Source: Spirochaetales bacterium (GTDB lineage: Bacteria; Spirochaetota; Spirochaetia; Treponematales; Treponemataceae). Taken from it: a stretch of 64,000 bases of DNA. How positions within the stretch are numbered: the stretch's first letter is position 1; every line of letters begins with the position of its first letter. This document shows, one piece after another, positions 55,542 through 62,902 of the stretch. Position numbers and translations under genes: made by a program. The stretch lies in NCBI GenBank assembly GCA_003252395.1, contig QKEL01000011.1, positions 1 through 64,000 of the forward strand. Direction: 5' to 3'. The notes beneath the pieces are model-generated. The model was not told the DNA's origin and made no database searches. It saw only the letters and a program-made list of their open reading frames with translations.

Positions 55542-57536
55542 TTACTTACCGCCCTTCAGGATTTCCGCGAGACGCTCGGCGGTATACCCGAGGTGGGCGG
55601 CAACCTTGTCTCCGGGTCCGGATTCGCCGAAGCGATCGATGGAGAAATTATCGGCCCGCGAGGCGGTCCAACCCTCCCATCCGGTCCTGACTCCCGCCTC
55701 TGCAGTCACCACGCGAATCGAGCCGATCTTGCCGCCGAGGATGGTTTCCTTGAGAACGGCAGGTTGGGACTCGAAGCGTTCCTTCGACATGACGGAAACG
55801 ACCCGCACCTTCAGGGGCAAGGCGAGATCGGCGGCCTTAAGCGCCAGGGAAACCTCCGAGCCCGTGGCCAGCACGGTCGCGTCGGGGGTATCGGAGCCCT
55901 TGCGGACGACGTAGGCGCCGCAGTCGATGGTATGCCGCCAGTCCGGGTCGTCCTTGGCGATAATGGGCAGGTTCTGCCGGCTCATCACGAGGCACGAGGG
56001 TCCGTCGGTCTTTGCCAGGGCGTGCTTCCACGCGTAGAACGCCTCTTCCGCGTCCGCCGGGCGGAACACGGTCACGTTCGGGATCATGCGGAGCGACGCG
56101 ATGGTTTCGACGGGCTGGTGGGTCGGGCCGTCCTCGCCGAGGAAAATGGAATCGTGGGTAAGCACGTAAATGGAGGGAAGCTTCATCAGGGCGGCAAGGC
56201 GGAGCGCGGGCCTCAGGTAATCGGAGAACACGAGGAAGGTCGCGCAGAAGGCGCGGAGCCCGCCGTGCACCTGAATGCCGTTGGTGACCGCGGCCATGCC
56301 GAATTCGCGCACGCCGAAATGGAGGTAACGGCCGGCGCGCTTCTCCGGTCCGTACGCGGGAATGCCCTTGAGGGCCACGGCGTTCGGGCCCTGCAGGTCG
56401 GCGGAACCGCCGACGAGATTGGGCAGCGCCTGGGCGAACTGGTTGAGGGCGCCCTGGGAAGCGGTGCGCGTCGCGATTTTATCGTCGCGCGCGTATTCCG
56501 GATGCTTGACCGAGGCGAGAGCGGCGGGATCTACCCCGCCGTCGGCATGGGCGGCATTCCAGGCGGCGCGAAGCTCGGGATACTTGGCGGACCAGGCGGC
56601 AAAGCCCTCGTTCCAGGCGGCTTCCGCGGCGGCGAGTTCCTTGCGCCGGGAGGCGAAATAGTCATAGGCTTCGGGAATAACCTGGAAATCCTTGGCGGGA
56701 TCGAGGCCGAGGGATTTTTTTGCTTCCGCGACCCCTTCGGCGCCGATGGGGGCCCCGTGGGCCTTGGCGGTGCCGGCGACCGAGGCGGCGCCCTTGCCGA
56801 TCACGGATTTCAGCATAACGAGCGACGGGCGGCCGTCTTTCTTGGCCTCCGCCACGAGCCGTTCGATGCCGTCGTAATCGTACATGTCGCCGGAAAGGAC
56901 CTGCCAGCCGTACGCGGCGTAGCGCGCGCCGATGTCTTCGGTCAGGGTCATGTCGGTGGAACCGTCTATGCAGATCCGGTTTTCGTCGTAAAACACGATA
57001 AGCTTGCCGAGCTTCAGGTGGCCCGCGAGGCTCGAGGCCTCGGAGGCGACGCCTTCCATAAGGCAGCCTTCGCCGACTAGGGCGTAGGTATAATGGTTAA
57101 CGGGCGAGAATTCGGGCCGGTTATAGGTCTCTGCGAGCATCGTTTCCGCGATGGCCATGCCTACCGCGTGGGAAACGCCCTGTCCGAGGGGGCCGGTTGT
57201 GACTTCCACGCCCTCGGTGTAGCCGTATTCGGGGTGTCCGGGACAGCGCGAGCCTACCTGACGAAACGCCTTTATGTCGTCCAGTGAGACGGGATAGCCC
57301 GAGAGGTGGAGGATCGAATACAGGAACATCGATCCATGGCCTGCGGAAAGCACGAACCGGTCGCGATCGGACCAGCGGGGATTCGCAGGATTGTGGCGCA
57401 GAATCCTGCCGTAGAGCACTGCGGCGAGCTCCGCGGTTCCGAGAGGCAGTCCGGGGTGTCCCGAATTCGCCTTCTGAATCGCGTCCATTGAAAGGCTGCG
57501 AACCGAAAGCGCGACGGCGTCAAGTTGCTTGTTCAT
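55542..57536 (-). CDS. tkt: Transketolase
   Basis: This 664-aa thiamine-diphosphate enzyme has the start NSGHPGLPLGTAELAAVLYG, HGSMFLYSILHLSGYP, TGPLGQGVSHAVGMAIAE, the ThDP-binding GEGCLMEGVASEASSLAGHLKL...VFYDEN and the C-terminal HDSIFLGEDGPTHQPVE. It moves two-carbon units in the pentose phosphate pathway. It is full-length with normal motifs. An AAGGAG Shine-Dalgarno precedes the ATG. The second EIIA gene ends 35 nt upstream on the same strand, so the two may be co-transcribed. Confidence 0.97.
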   Translation of the reverse strand: MNKQLDAVALSVRSLSMDAIQKANSGHPGLPLGTAELAAVLYGRILRHNPANPRWSDRDRFVLSAGHGSMFLYSILHLSGYPVSLDDIKAFRQVGSRCPGHPEYGYTEGVEVTTGPLGQGVSHAVGMAIAETMLAETYNRPEFSPVNHYTYALVGEGCLMEGVASEASSLAGHLKLGKLIVFYDENRICIDGSTDMTLTEDIGARYAAYGWQVLSGDMYDYDGIERLVAEAKKDGRPSLVMLKSVIGKGAASVAGTAKAHGAPIGAEGVAEAKKSLGLDPAKDFQVIPEAYDYFASRRKELAAAEAAWNEGFAAWSAKYPELRAAWNAAHADGGVDPAALASVKHPEYARDDKIATRTASQGALNQFAQALPNLVGGSADLQGPNAVALKGIPAYGPEKRAGRYLHFGVREFGMAAVTNGIQVHGGLRAFCATFLVFSDYLRPALRLAALMKLPSIYVLTHDSIFLGEDGPTHQPVETIASLRMIPNVTVFRPADAEEAFYAWKHALAKTDGPSCLVMSRQNLPIIAKDDPDWRHTIDCGAYVVRKGSDTPDATVLATGSEVSLALKAADLALPLKVRVVSVMSKERFESQPAVLKETILGGKIGSIRVVTAEAGVRTGWEGWTASRADNFSIDRFGESGPGDKVAAHLGYTAERLAEILKGGK

Positions 57537-57571
57537 GAAAGAATCTCCTTGAAACTTCGTTGGTCAATACC

Positions 57572-58036
57572 TTAAAGATATTTTTGTATCGCATCGATCA
57601 ATTCCTCGGTATCGGGCTTTTTCCTCAGAAAGGATCGAAACTCTTCTTGCTGAAACAGGTACGAAAGCTGGGAAAGGGTTCGCAGGTGGGTTTGCGAATC
57701 CGCGGAAAGCAAAACGAAAAGCGCGTATACCGGCTTACCGTCCAAAGACTCGAAATTCACCGGTTTGTCAAGAAAGCACACGTATACCCGCTCGTCGCCG
57801 GGATCCGAAACCAGGGGAGTCCGGGGATGGGGCAAGGCGATGCCGTTTCCCACGGCCGTGGTCATGAGCCGTTCCCGCTCGATCAAGCCCGTCAGAAAGA
57901 CGCCCTTGCTAACCGCGGGCGGCAGGGAAATGCGCGAGGCGAGATCGGAGAACACCTGTTCGGGTCGGGAACCGGACACGTTATAGTGCACGCCGCCCGA
58001 CCGAATCATCGCGGAGAGGGATAGTGGTTCATGCAT
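57572..58036 (-). CDS. PTS EIIA protein, fructose/nitrogen type (second copy)
   Basis: This 154-aa EIIA domain has the phosphorylatable His in NGIALPHPRTPLVSDPG, then VCFLDKPVNFESLDGKPVYALFVLLS and QLSYLFQQEEF. This wording is typical of EIIA-Ntr. A His-containing segment comes right after a Gly-Asn as in the first copy near 27 kb, but the sequences differ enough to be old paralogues. It overlaps the 502-aa gene upstream by 8 nt (ATGCATGA), so translation is coupled. With no EIIB or EIIC near, a regulatory role is likely. Confidence 0.9.
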   Translation of the reverse strand: MHEPLSLSAMIRSGGVHYNVSGSRPEQVFSDLASRISLPPAVSKGVFLTGLIERERLMTTAVGNGIALPHPRTPLVSDPGDERVYVCFLDKPVNFESLDGKPVYALFVLLSADSQTHLRTLSQLSYLFQQEEFRSFLRKKPDTEELIDAIQKYL

Positions 58037-59537
58037 CGGGCTGCTCCTTGGTCGTTTCGTCGGGATCCTCTTCCTGGCGCAGCACGGTGAGCCGGCGGTT
58101 GATCAGGATCGGGAGAAGGGACTGGATAACCGCCTGGGCGTCGAGGAAGTGCTCTTCCATGCCCTCCAGGTTGCCCCAGGCCGCTTCCAAATCCAGGCTC
58201 TTCCCGTCCGCGGAATAGTCGAGAGACTCCATGGACGGGATAAGGTGGGTCATGATCTGCATCAAGATGATCGCCCATTGATCGGGAATCGTTTCCGGCC
58301 GAATCTTGTTCTGTTTCAGGCTTTGCACCAGGGAAACCAGATCGCCGTGCAGTCGGACGAGCCTGCCGCGAAGCACGCCCTTTTCGTGATCGGCAAAGCG
58401 GTTGTACCGGCTTTCCCAAAAGGAGCGGGCTATGCGCACCGCCCGCTCGACCAGCGGGGTCGCTATGGACGCGTGCCCCTGGCAGACGGGAAGCAACCGC
58501 TCCAAGGTCCCCGCGGCGTCCGGCTCGCGGAGAAAAAAACCGTCCAGGACGTAGGATTGGATGATCCGCTCGTTCAAGGGAATGCCGAGATTGGCCAAGG
58601 CCTCCTCGGTGATGGTTTCCGGTTTGGACGGCAGGACAAAGTTCCAGGTTTCCTGCGCGGGAATCTCCACCCCGGCGTACCAAAGGCGCGTCTCAACGCC
58701 GAAATACTCCAGGGCCACCTCGCTGGAACGCTCCAGATACTCGAAGAGGGGCGGCGCGTCGGGGGTATTCAGCTCCTCCTGGCGAAGGTACCAGGCGAAG
58801 GAAAGCTGTTCGTCTATGCTGGCAGCCGGGCCGATCATGATAAAGCACTCTTTTAAGGCGGCGTCCATGGCGGCGATCCATCCGGTTTCCTTGTCCCGAT
58901 CGACGTCCGCGGAATGGATCACCGAAAGCTCGAAGGTCGAGGTCTTCCAATCGGTAAGGGTCGCGAGAATCCGGTCGCCGGGGACGAAACTCTCGTTCCA
59001 ATAGAGCTTTCGCGCGTCAAACGCCGTGGTTACCATTTCTATGGGGTCGGCGTAATCCAGCTCCGAAAGCTTTCGGTCGTTTTCCTCGTTGTCGCAGGCG
59101 AGGTATTGGGGGGCGTATTCCTCGCCGAAAAAGGCGAAGCGGGGATATATCTCTCCCGGCGACACGGTAAGCATGACTTTTCCCAGCTCCTCGCCTTTGT
59201 ACCGGAACGAGTATTCATGGGGGAGCAGTCCGGGATTCGCGAAGGGCACGAGGGATGACGCGGGAACGAATGCCCCGGCGGACAGATCGGAACGAGTGGG
59301 GGAAACCACCGCGGACTTGCCGGTAAACAAACCGGCACGACTGATCCATCGGGGAGCGGCGCCCTCAACAGAAGGACCGAGATAGGCGAGCTGATTGAAT
59401 TGCAAATAATCCGAAAGATCGTTCAGGGCCGATTTAGATACCGGTTCCTTCAGGAATCGAAGCAATGAGGGAAGATCGAAGGGATCGATCGAATTAACGA
59501 GAAAAGCGTTTAACCGCTCTTCAAAAACAACATTCAT
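58029..59537 (-). CDS. Conserved-looking soluble protein, 502 aa, unknown function
   Basis: This large protein without signal peptide or TM segments has mixed alpha/beta content. It contains SFRYKGEELGKVMLTVSPGE, RLWYAGVEIPAQETWNFVLP and a helical C-terminal half (VRIARSFWESRYNRFADHEKG, ILMQIMTHLIPSMESL). I recognise no family. The downstream EIIA gene overlaps its stop codon, so the two products may work together. TAAAAT ends 6 nt before the ATG, a leaderless geometry, but the -35 is poor. An alternative TTG start lies 3 nt upstream. Confidence 0.75.
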   Translation of the reverse strand: MNVVFEERLNAFLVNSIDPFDLPSLLRFLKEPVSKSALNDLSDYLQFNQLAYLGPSVEGAAPRWISRAGLFTGKSAVVSPTRSDLSAGAFVPASSLVPFANPGLLPHEYSFRYKGEELGKVMLTVSPGEIYPRFAFFGEEYAPQYLACDNEENDRKLSELDYADPIEMVTTAFDARKLYWNESFVPGDRILATLTDWKTSTFELSVIHSADVDRDKETGWIAAMDAALKECFIMIGPAASIDEQLSFAWYLRQEELNTPDAPPLFEYLERSSEVALEYFGVETRLWYAGVEIPAQETWNFVLPSKPETITEEALANLGIPLNERIIQSYVLDGFFLREPDAAGTLERLLPVCQGHASIATPLVERAVRIARSFWESRYNRFADHEKGVLRGRLVRLHGDLVSLVQSLKQNKIRPETIPDQWAIILMQIMTHLIPSMESLDYSADGKSLDLEAAWGNLEGMEEHFLDAQAVIQSLLPILINRRLTVLRQEEDPDETTKEQPDA

Positions 59538-59615
59538 CAACCTATTTTATACCATTTTTGATATACGATTCCAGTCCATGGCGCATCGAGACCCAGATGA
59601 AAAAAGGGGATGTGA

Positions 59616-59667
59616 ACAATGTGTGTTATTTTGATACAGATAAGATGGATATTTTGATACACATTGT
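59616..59667. promoter_or_regulatory. Candidate upstream activating site (inverted plus direct repeats)
   Basis: A perfect 9-bp inverted repeat (ACAATGTGT, 59616-59624; ACACATTGT, 59659-59667) encloses two direct copies of TATTTTGATACA (59627-59638 and 59650-59661, 23 bp apart). It sits about 150-200 bp upstream of the sigma-54 transcription start of hsp20, the usual distance for activator binding. It could equally regulate the divergent 502-aa gene. Confidence 0.5.
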
Positions 59668-59786
59668 CAAAATCTCCCGGTGCATTTACTTCTTCGAGGA
59701 GGTTCAATCGAAATTCATCATTGCCAATTAAAAATATATCTATATAGTATAATGACATAATGTTTTCTGTCTTTTTTTATATCATT

Positions 59787-59802
59787 TGGCATGGCTCTTG
59801 CT
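59787..59802 (+). promoter_or_regulatory. Sigma-54 (-24/-12) promoter of hsp20
   Basis: TGGCATG-GCTC-TTGCT matches the sigma-54 consensus (TGGCACG-N4-TTGCW) with one mismatch; GG (59788-59789) and GC (59800-59801) are 10 bp apart as required. The predicted start near 59813 gives a 70-nt leader with GGAGG before the ATG. Confidence 0.8.
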
Positions 59803-59881
59803 TATATATAAATGTCCGAGAAAAAACGCGGACCCCGATACCTCGGGATTAACCTAATAAACCCTTTTATGGAGGTTCACC

Positions 59882-60310
59882 ATGAACGCACTCAGTATTT
59901 TCAATCCCTCTTTCGCTTCCAACGTTTTCGACGCCTTCGATCGCGACTTTGGCTACGGCGTTACCGGCGCCACTCCCCTCGTGGACGTACGCGAAACCGA
60001 CGGGGCCTATATCCTGGACATGGATCTCCCCGGATATTCCGAAAACGACGTATCGCTCAGCCTGAAGGATCGCGTCCTTACCATTTCGTCCGTGGCCCAG
60101 GCGGCCAAGGAAGGGGCCGAAAAGGCCGAGGATAAGGCCGAATACCTGATCCGAGAGCGACGGGAAGCGCGTTTCGTTCGCCGGTTCAGCCTTCCCCGGG
60201 ATATCGACCCCGAAAAGGTAGAGGCCAACTTCAAGAACGGCGTGCTGACGGTCACCATCCCGCGGCAGCCCGAAGCGCAGCCTAAGCAGATCCTGATTAA
60301 AACCGCCTAA
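59882..60310 (+). CDS. Small heat shock protein, Hsp20/alpha-crystallin family
   Basis: The 142-aa product has a short N-terminal arm and the alpha-crystallin domain (about 33-135): PLVDVRETDGAYILDMDLPGY, LSLKDRVLTISS, ERREARFVRRFSLPRDIDPEKV and the A-x-x-x-N-G-V-L motif as ANFKNGVLTVTIP. A C-terminal tail contains the I-x-I-type anchor (ILIKTA). It is an ATP-independent holdase chaperone that binds unfolding proteins. The upstream sigma-54 promoter is unusual, as Hsp20 genes are more often under sigma-32 or HrcA/CIRCE control. A strong terminator follows 7 nt after the stop. Confidence 0.95.
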   Translation: MNALSIFNPSFASNVFDAFDRDFGYGVTGATPLVDVRETDGAYILDMDLPGYSENDVSLSLKDRVLTISSVAQAAKEGAEKAEDKAEYLIRERREARFVRRFSLPRDIDPEKVEANFKNGVLTVTIPRQPEAQPKQILIKTA

Positions 60311-60316
60311 CGCGAG

Positions 60317-60358
60317 GCGGCGCCGCGGTTCTCCTCCCCGCGGCGCCGCTTTTTTTTT
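60317..60358 (+). terminator. Rho-independent terminator of hsp20
   Basis: A 12-bp GC stem (GCGGCGCCGCGG / CCGCGGCGCCGC) with a 9-nt loop and nine T residues. Confidence 0.95.
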
Positions 60359-60364
60359 GCCCGC

Positions 60365-60394
60365 TTGCCAGAGCGTGCTGACCTCGTATAGAAT
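60365..60394 (+). promoter_or_regulatory. Leaderless promoter of yhhQ
   Basis: -35 TTGCCA (60365-60370), 18-bp spacer, -10 TAGAAT (60389-60394), then 7 nt to the ATG. Confidence 0.6.
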
Positions 60395-60401
60395 CCGGCC
60401 C

Positions 60402-61139
60402 ATGAAAACACCGTACAACGCAACCGGGGGCGCCGACGGCGGCTCCCACCTCAACCAAGAAACCGCGCCTCGCGGGACCCGTTTCTTGCCGGTAATTACC
60501 GGACTCTTTGTCGGGATCCTGATTCTCTCGAACGTCCTCGCCGCGAAAATGGTCGGCCTCGGACCGTTCGTCTTTGACGGGGGAACCCTCCTCTTTCCCC
60601 TGTCCTATATCTTCGGCGACGTGCTCACCGAGGTATACGGCTATCGCGAGTCCCGAAAGGTCATTTGGACCGGCCTGGCGATGCTGCTTATAATGAGCCT
60701 CAACGTCTGGCTCATCGGCGCCCTGCCCGCCGAAGCGAGCTGGAAATTCCAGGGCGATTACGACAACATCCTCATGCAGATGCCCCGTATCGCCTGCGGC
60801 AGCATAGTGGCCTATTTTATCGGGGAATGGTCGAATTCGGCCGTACTCTCCAAGATGAAGGTACTGATGAAGGGAAGGCGGCTCTGGGCGCGCACCATCG
60901 GGTCTACCCTGGTCGGGGAACTCCTCGATAGCGCGGTATTCGTGACCGTCGCATTCGCGGGACTCTACCCCGCCCGAGTGCTCGTCGTGATGGCCCTGTC
61001 GAACTACCTTTTTAAGACGGTCATCGAAATCGTCTTCACGCCGGTTACCTACGGGGTTATCGGTTTCCTTAAAAAGAGCGAACGCACCGACGTATACGAC
61101 GTAGGCGTCCGGTACAACCCCTTACCCCTCGGGGATTAA
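60402..61139 (+). CDS. yhhQ: Queuosine precursor transporter, YhhQ/VUT family
   Basis: This 245-aa membrane protein of about six helices has GLFVGILILSNVLAAKMV and the family signature LFPLSYIFGDVLTEVYGYRESRKVIW. It also has GSIVAYFIGEWSNSAVLSKMK and LVGELLDSAVFVTVAFAG, the blocks of the YhhQ family that imports queuosine precursors (preQ0/preQ1). This suggests the cell salvages rather than fully makes queuosine. A longer ORF upstream is disfavoured because it spans the promoter. No que genes lie in the window. Confidence 0.92.
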   Translation: MKTPYNATGGADGGSHLNQETAPRGTRFLPVITGLFVGILILSNVLAAKMVGLGPFVFDGGTLLFPLSYIFGDVLTEVYGYRESRKVIWTGLAMLLIMSLNVWLIGALPAEASWKFQGDYDNILMQMPRIACGSIVAYFIGEWSNSAVLSKMKVLMKGRRLWARTIGSTLVGELLDSAVFVTVAFAGLYPARVLVVMALSNYLFKTVIEIVFTPVTYGVIGFLKKSERTDVYDVGVRYNPLPLGD

Positions 61140-61207
61140 GGCGCCACGGAACGAATTTCGACGGAAACGGGCCCAAGGGAAGCCCGTTTCCCACATTCGC
61201 AAACTCC

Positions 61208-61236
61208 TTACATAAACCCGCGATATCGGCTATAAT
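61208..61236 (+). promoter_or_regulatory. Promoter of parA-parB
   Basis: -35 TTACAT (61208-61213), 17-bp spacer, perfect -10 TATAAT (61231-61236), then 9 nt to the ATG; leader about 2-3 nt. Confidence 0.6.
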
Positions 61237-61245
61237 GGGTCACCT

Positions 61246-62001
61246 ATGGGGAAAACCTACGTTTTTGTGAACCAAAAAGGCGGCGTGGGAAAAACCACCT
61301 CCGCGATCAATATCGGCGCGTATCTCGCCTTGGCGGGAAAAAAAACCCTCCTCGTCGACTTTGACTCCCAGGGAAACATGACCTCGGGCGTCGGGGCTGA
61401 CCGGGAAAAACCGACCGTGTACGATCTTCTCGCCGGCAGCGCGCCGATCGAAAAGGTTATTCGCCCGTCGGCGATTCCGGGGCTTTCCGTTATCCCCGCG
61501 TCCATAGACCTTTCCGGGGCCGCCATCGAGCTCGTAGACCAGGAAAACCGGGAGTTCTTCCTGAAGAACGCCCTCGCGCCGGTGAAAGACCGGTTCGATT
61601 ATATCCTTATAGACTGTCCGCCCTCCCTCGGCATCCTCACCCTCAACGGGTTGGTCGCCTCGGACGGCGTTCTCATTCCCCTCCAGTGCGAGTACTTTGC
61701 CCTGGAAGGGCTCACGTTGCTCCTTCAAACGGTGAAGAAGGTCCAAAAGACCCTCAATCCGTCCCTTGATATCGGCGGCATCTTTTTTACCATGTTCGAT
61801 TCGCGTACGCGTCTCGCCCAAGACGTGGTACAGCAGGTTACCTCCTATTTTAAGGACCGGGTTTTCACCACGATCATACCGAGAAACGTGAGGCTTTCGG
61901 AGGCGCCGTCCCACGGCCTTCCCATCTGCAAGTACGACGCGCTGTGCGTCGGCGCGCGGAGTTACGAAAAACTCGCGAGAGAGGTACTAGAACGTGGCTA
62001 A
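61246..62001 (+). CDS. parA: Chromosome partitioning ATPase ParA/Soj
   Basis: This 251-aa ParA has deviant Walker A NQKGGVGKTTSAINIG, switch I DFDSQGNMTSGVG, switch II IDCPPSLGILTLN and the C-terminal RNVRLSEAPSHGLPI block diagnostic of the chromosomal Soj group. It drives segregation of ParB-parS complexes. The start codon lies 9 nt after a consensus TATAAT box. Its stop overlaps the parB GTG by 8 nt (GTGGCTAA). The locus is about 17 kb from the DnaA-box region, which fits the usual origin-proximal position of parAB. Confidence 0.97.
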   Translation: MGKTYVFVNQKGGVGKTTSAINIGAYLALAGKKTLLVDFDSQGNMTSGVGADREKPTVYDLLAGSAPIEKVIRPSAIPGLSVIPASIDLSGAAIELVDQENREFFLKNALAPVKDRFDYILIDCPPSLGILTLNGLVASDGVLIPLQCEYFALEGLTLLLQTVKKVQKTLNPSLDIGGIFFTMFDSRTRLAQDVVQQVTSYFKDRVFTTIIPRNVRLSEAPSHGLPICKYDALCVGARSYEKLAREVLERG

Positions 62002-62902
62002 AACCGGAGGTCTCGGGCGCGGGCTCGGGGCATTGCTCGACGAATCCGAACAGACCGAAAAGGACCGGACCCCAGACAACGCGCCGCGGGGAGCGGGCAC
62101 GGAACTATTCATTAACCCCTCGCTTCTCAAGCCCAATCCCCACCAGCCCCGCCGCGAATTCGACGAGGAAGCCCTTCGCGAACTCGCGGACTCGATCCGG
62201 GAACACGGGATAATACAGCCCATTATCGTGGAAGAGGCGGGAGACGGGTCCTATTTCATCATCGCGGGAGAGCGACGGACCAGGGCAGCCAGGCTCGCGG
62301 GACTTTCTGCCGTTCCGGTGATCGTGAAGAAATTCTCCGACGAGCGAAAGCTCGAGGTCGCCCTTATCGAAAACATCCAGCGGGAAAACCTGAACCCCGT
62401 GGAAGAGGCGCAGGCGTACCATAAGCTCATGACGCTCGGCAACCTCAACCAGGAAGAGGCGGCGACGCGGGTGGGAAAAAGCAGGTCAGCCGTCGCGAAC
62501 GCGCTTCGCCTGCTCAAGCTTCCCGAGGACATGCAATCGTCGCTCGCCTCGGGCCAAATAACCAGCGGACACGCCCGGGCCATCCTTTCCGTGCTCAACC
62601 CCGCGGACCAGCGCATTCTCTTCGGCAGGATAGTCGGCAACGGGCTTTCCGTGCGCGATACGGAACGAATGGCCGCCGAACTGAACGGCGGCAGCAGGGC
62701 CGGGGCGACCCCCGCCGAAACGCCCAAGAAGAAAGAGGCCGACGCCGGGAAGGACATGGAATTGCGCGCCCTGGAACAGCGCTTCATAGACGTATTGGGC
62801 ACCAAGGTAGCCGTAAAGGGCAACCTGAGCCGCGGCTCAATCGAGATTTCCTTCTTTTCCCGTGACGATCTGGACCGGATTTACGGCCTGATTAACCGCT
62901 AA
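61994..62902 (+). CDS. parB: Chromosome partitioning protein ParB/Spo0J
   Basis: This 302-aa ParB starts at GTG and has GRGLGALL near the N terminus. The CTPase/NTD motifs are PNPHQPRREFDEEALRELADSI and IAGERRTRAARLAG. A helix-turn-helix follows (EEAATRVGKSRSAVANALRLL), then a C-terminal dimer domain (LEQRFIDVLGTKVAVKG). In the family it binds parS, spreads and loads SMC near the origin. The stop overlaps that of ppk on the other strand. No perfect parS site was found by eye in the window. Confidence 0.97.
   Translation: MAKTGGLGRGLGALLDESEQTEKDRTPDNAPRGAGTELFINPSLLKPNPHQPRREFDEEALRELADSIREHGIIQPIIVEEAGDGSYFIIAGERRTRAARLAGLSAVPVIVKKFSDERKLEVALIENIQRENLNPVEEAQAYHKLMTLGNLNQEEAATRVGKSRSAVANALRLLKLPEDMQSSLASGQITSGHARAILSVLNPADQRILFGRIVGNGLSVRDTERMAAELNGGSRAGATPAETPKKKEADAGKDMELRALEQRFIDVLGTKVAVKGNLSRGSIEISFFSRDDLDRIYGLINR

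Noticed and set aside
59537-59758. 73-codon AT-rich minus-strand frame ending at the 502-aa gene start (TGATG junction)
   Set aside because: The junction looks like translational coupling, but the peptide is unlike neighbours in composition, has no Shine-Dalgarno, and covers the repeats proposed as regulatory; more likely chance in an AT-rich spacer.
61160-61192. 10-bp inverted repeat (GGAAACGGGC / GCCCGTTTCC) after yhhQ as a terminator
   Set aside because: No T-tract follows on the plus strand; it could be a weak terminator or a protein site upstream of parA, but there is not enough to call.
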